64,000 nt of DNA from an uncultured Eubacterium sp. (lineage in GTDB: Bacteria > Bacillota > Clostridia > Oscillospirales > CAG-272), in the NCBI GenBank assembly GCA_900544285.1, contig UQUT01000001.1, positions 297,250-361,249 on the forward strand, given 5' to 3'. This document shows positions 63,347 to 64,000 of the stretch, piece by piece. The first letter of the stretch is position 1; each line of letters opens with the position of its first letter. The notes below the pieces were generated by a model. It did not search any database. It worked only from the letters and a program-made list of their open reading frames with translations, and was not told the DNA's origin. The position numbers and the translations under genes are program-made.

Positions 63347-63826
63347 TCAAAATTTTCTCAAAAAATTTTTTATATTGCGCAATTTGAACTTAAATGTTCG
63401 ATATGGGATACCCATTTTCTTCGCCGCTTCAGCTTGCGTATAGCCATCAATAACAACCAGTGTCAGTAATTCAAACTGCTCCGGCGACAATGCTTTGATT
63501 GCCTCAGCAAGCTTGGGGTTGTTAATCTCCTCGATCCACCAATACCTTGATTTCTCACCGCAGCTACCAATGGTGACGGTCAATTCATCGAAAAACTTGT
63601 TGAGTAGCGTGCTTTCTGAATCATCATCCTCGCCGTCATCGAAGTCACTCGATGAAAACGGCTGTGTGTGCAGGTGATAACGCCGATCACTCTTGTATTG
63701 CTCTAAGTCAAACTCATACATAGCTTTGATTTGTTCCTCTGTCATCCCCTGCGCTTTGTATTCCTCTGCCTGCTTCTTCTGTCTTGCTTCAAACTTTTTT
63801 CTTTCATATCCGTTATTCCAACTCAT
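63347..63826 (-). CDS. Conjugative-element sigma-70-like HTH protein, second copy
   Basis: 159 residues from the ATG at 63826 (CAAGGAGATTAAAA before it). MSWNNGYERKKFEARQKKQA, an acidic middle (DFDDGEDDDSES), and a C-terminal HTH (YTQAEAAKKMGIPYRTFKFK). It shares its layout with the gene at 16681. A leader with a GAGTCCTTTTCGATG / CATCGGAAAGGGCT hairpin precedes it up to the window edge. Confidence 0.8.
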   Translation of the reverse strand: MSWNNGYERKKFEARQKKQAEEYKAQGMTEEQIKAMYEFDLEQYKSDRRYHLHTQPFSSSDFDDGEDDDSESTLLNKFFDELTVTIGSCGEKSRYWWIEEINNPKLAEAIKALSPEQFELLTLVVIDGYTQAEAAKKMGIPYRTFKFKLRNIKNFLRKF

Positions 63827-64000
63827 TTTTAATCTCCTTGAATTTTGAAATTTTGTTTTTGAATTGTTTTGTTGAAAATCAAAATTCAAGGGATTAGGGG
63901 TATCTACCGATTTGTGTTTGCCATTGGCTATAAAACATAAAAAGCCCTTTCCGATGCGGAAACATCGAAAAGGACTCACATAACGCCGTACAAAGAGCAA

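Overview
The window looks like the chromosome of a low-to-moderate GC Gram-positive anaerobe of the Clostridia (Oscillospiraceae/Lachnospiraceae-like gut lineage). The signs are strong AGGAGG-type ribosome binding sites, TTGACA-17-TATAAT promoters, XRE/GIN and BspA-type proteins, paired sigma/anti-sigma genes, and fragments of Tn916/CTn-type conjugative elements. I see no CRISPR array and no rRNA.

Layout. 0-14 kb is ordinary chromosome: an XRE regulator with a GIN-like tail, tRNA-Pro(CGG), a polytopic membrane protein, a TIR-LRR protein, an ABC transporter with a lipoprotein, a MalY-type aminotransferase with a DUF3737 protein, and an ECF sigma with its membrane partner. 13.7-17.5 kb is a scar zone: a frameshifted gene end, a decapitated Cys-rich surface protein fused to a conjugative-element fragment, a BspA-repeat protein, and an orphan copy of a conjugative-element sigma-like gene. 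17.7-27.5 kb is a biosynthetic operon (cluster 1): SPASM radical SAM enzyme, ABC exporter, NTP_transf_5-like protein, acyl carrier protein (ACP), FkbH-like glyceryl-ACP loader and two BtrH-like proteins. It is read divergently from a PadR/HAAS pair and a secreted protein. 27.8-32.2 kb holds conjugative-element debris (CD1108-like, a chimeric VirB4, ImmA, LexA-like) plus an internally deleted IS21-like element. 32.2-47.4 kb is a second, related cluster (cluster 2): ABC-2 transporter, transglutaminase-like protein, ABC exporter, B12-binding radical SAM enzyme with a C-terminal PqqD-like domain, a 66-residue Cys- and Val/Thr-rich candidate precursor, an ACP-like protein, a SPASM radical SAM enzyme, a subtilisin-DUF1611 fusion, a third BtrH-like protein, and a MetK. 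IS5- and IS110-type remnants interrupt it. 47.6-49.8 kb has a second sigma/DUF4367 pair and a secreted protein. 50-64 kb is a mosaic of integrative elements: a tyrosine integrase fused in frame to a broken CpaB, a prepilin peptidase tail, ParB, three serine recombinases in tandem, an AAA/DUF4143 ATPase, two ParB-like proteins, MazF, and another sigma-like gene.

How it works together. Both clusters pair a SPASM radical SAM enzyme, an ABC exporter, a carrier protein and BtrH-like proteins. The BtrH family moves an acyl group from a carrier protein to an amine, and FkbH proteins load glyceryl onto carrier proteins. The most interesting hypothesis is a ribosomal peptide, with an alternating Val/Thr/Gly core, that undergoes radical SAM chemistry (possibly B12-dependent C-methylation and/or epimerisation) and carrier-protein-dependent acylation, with a local MetK supplying SAM. 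Only the gene content and motifs are seen directly; the product and chemistry are inferred.
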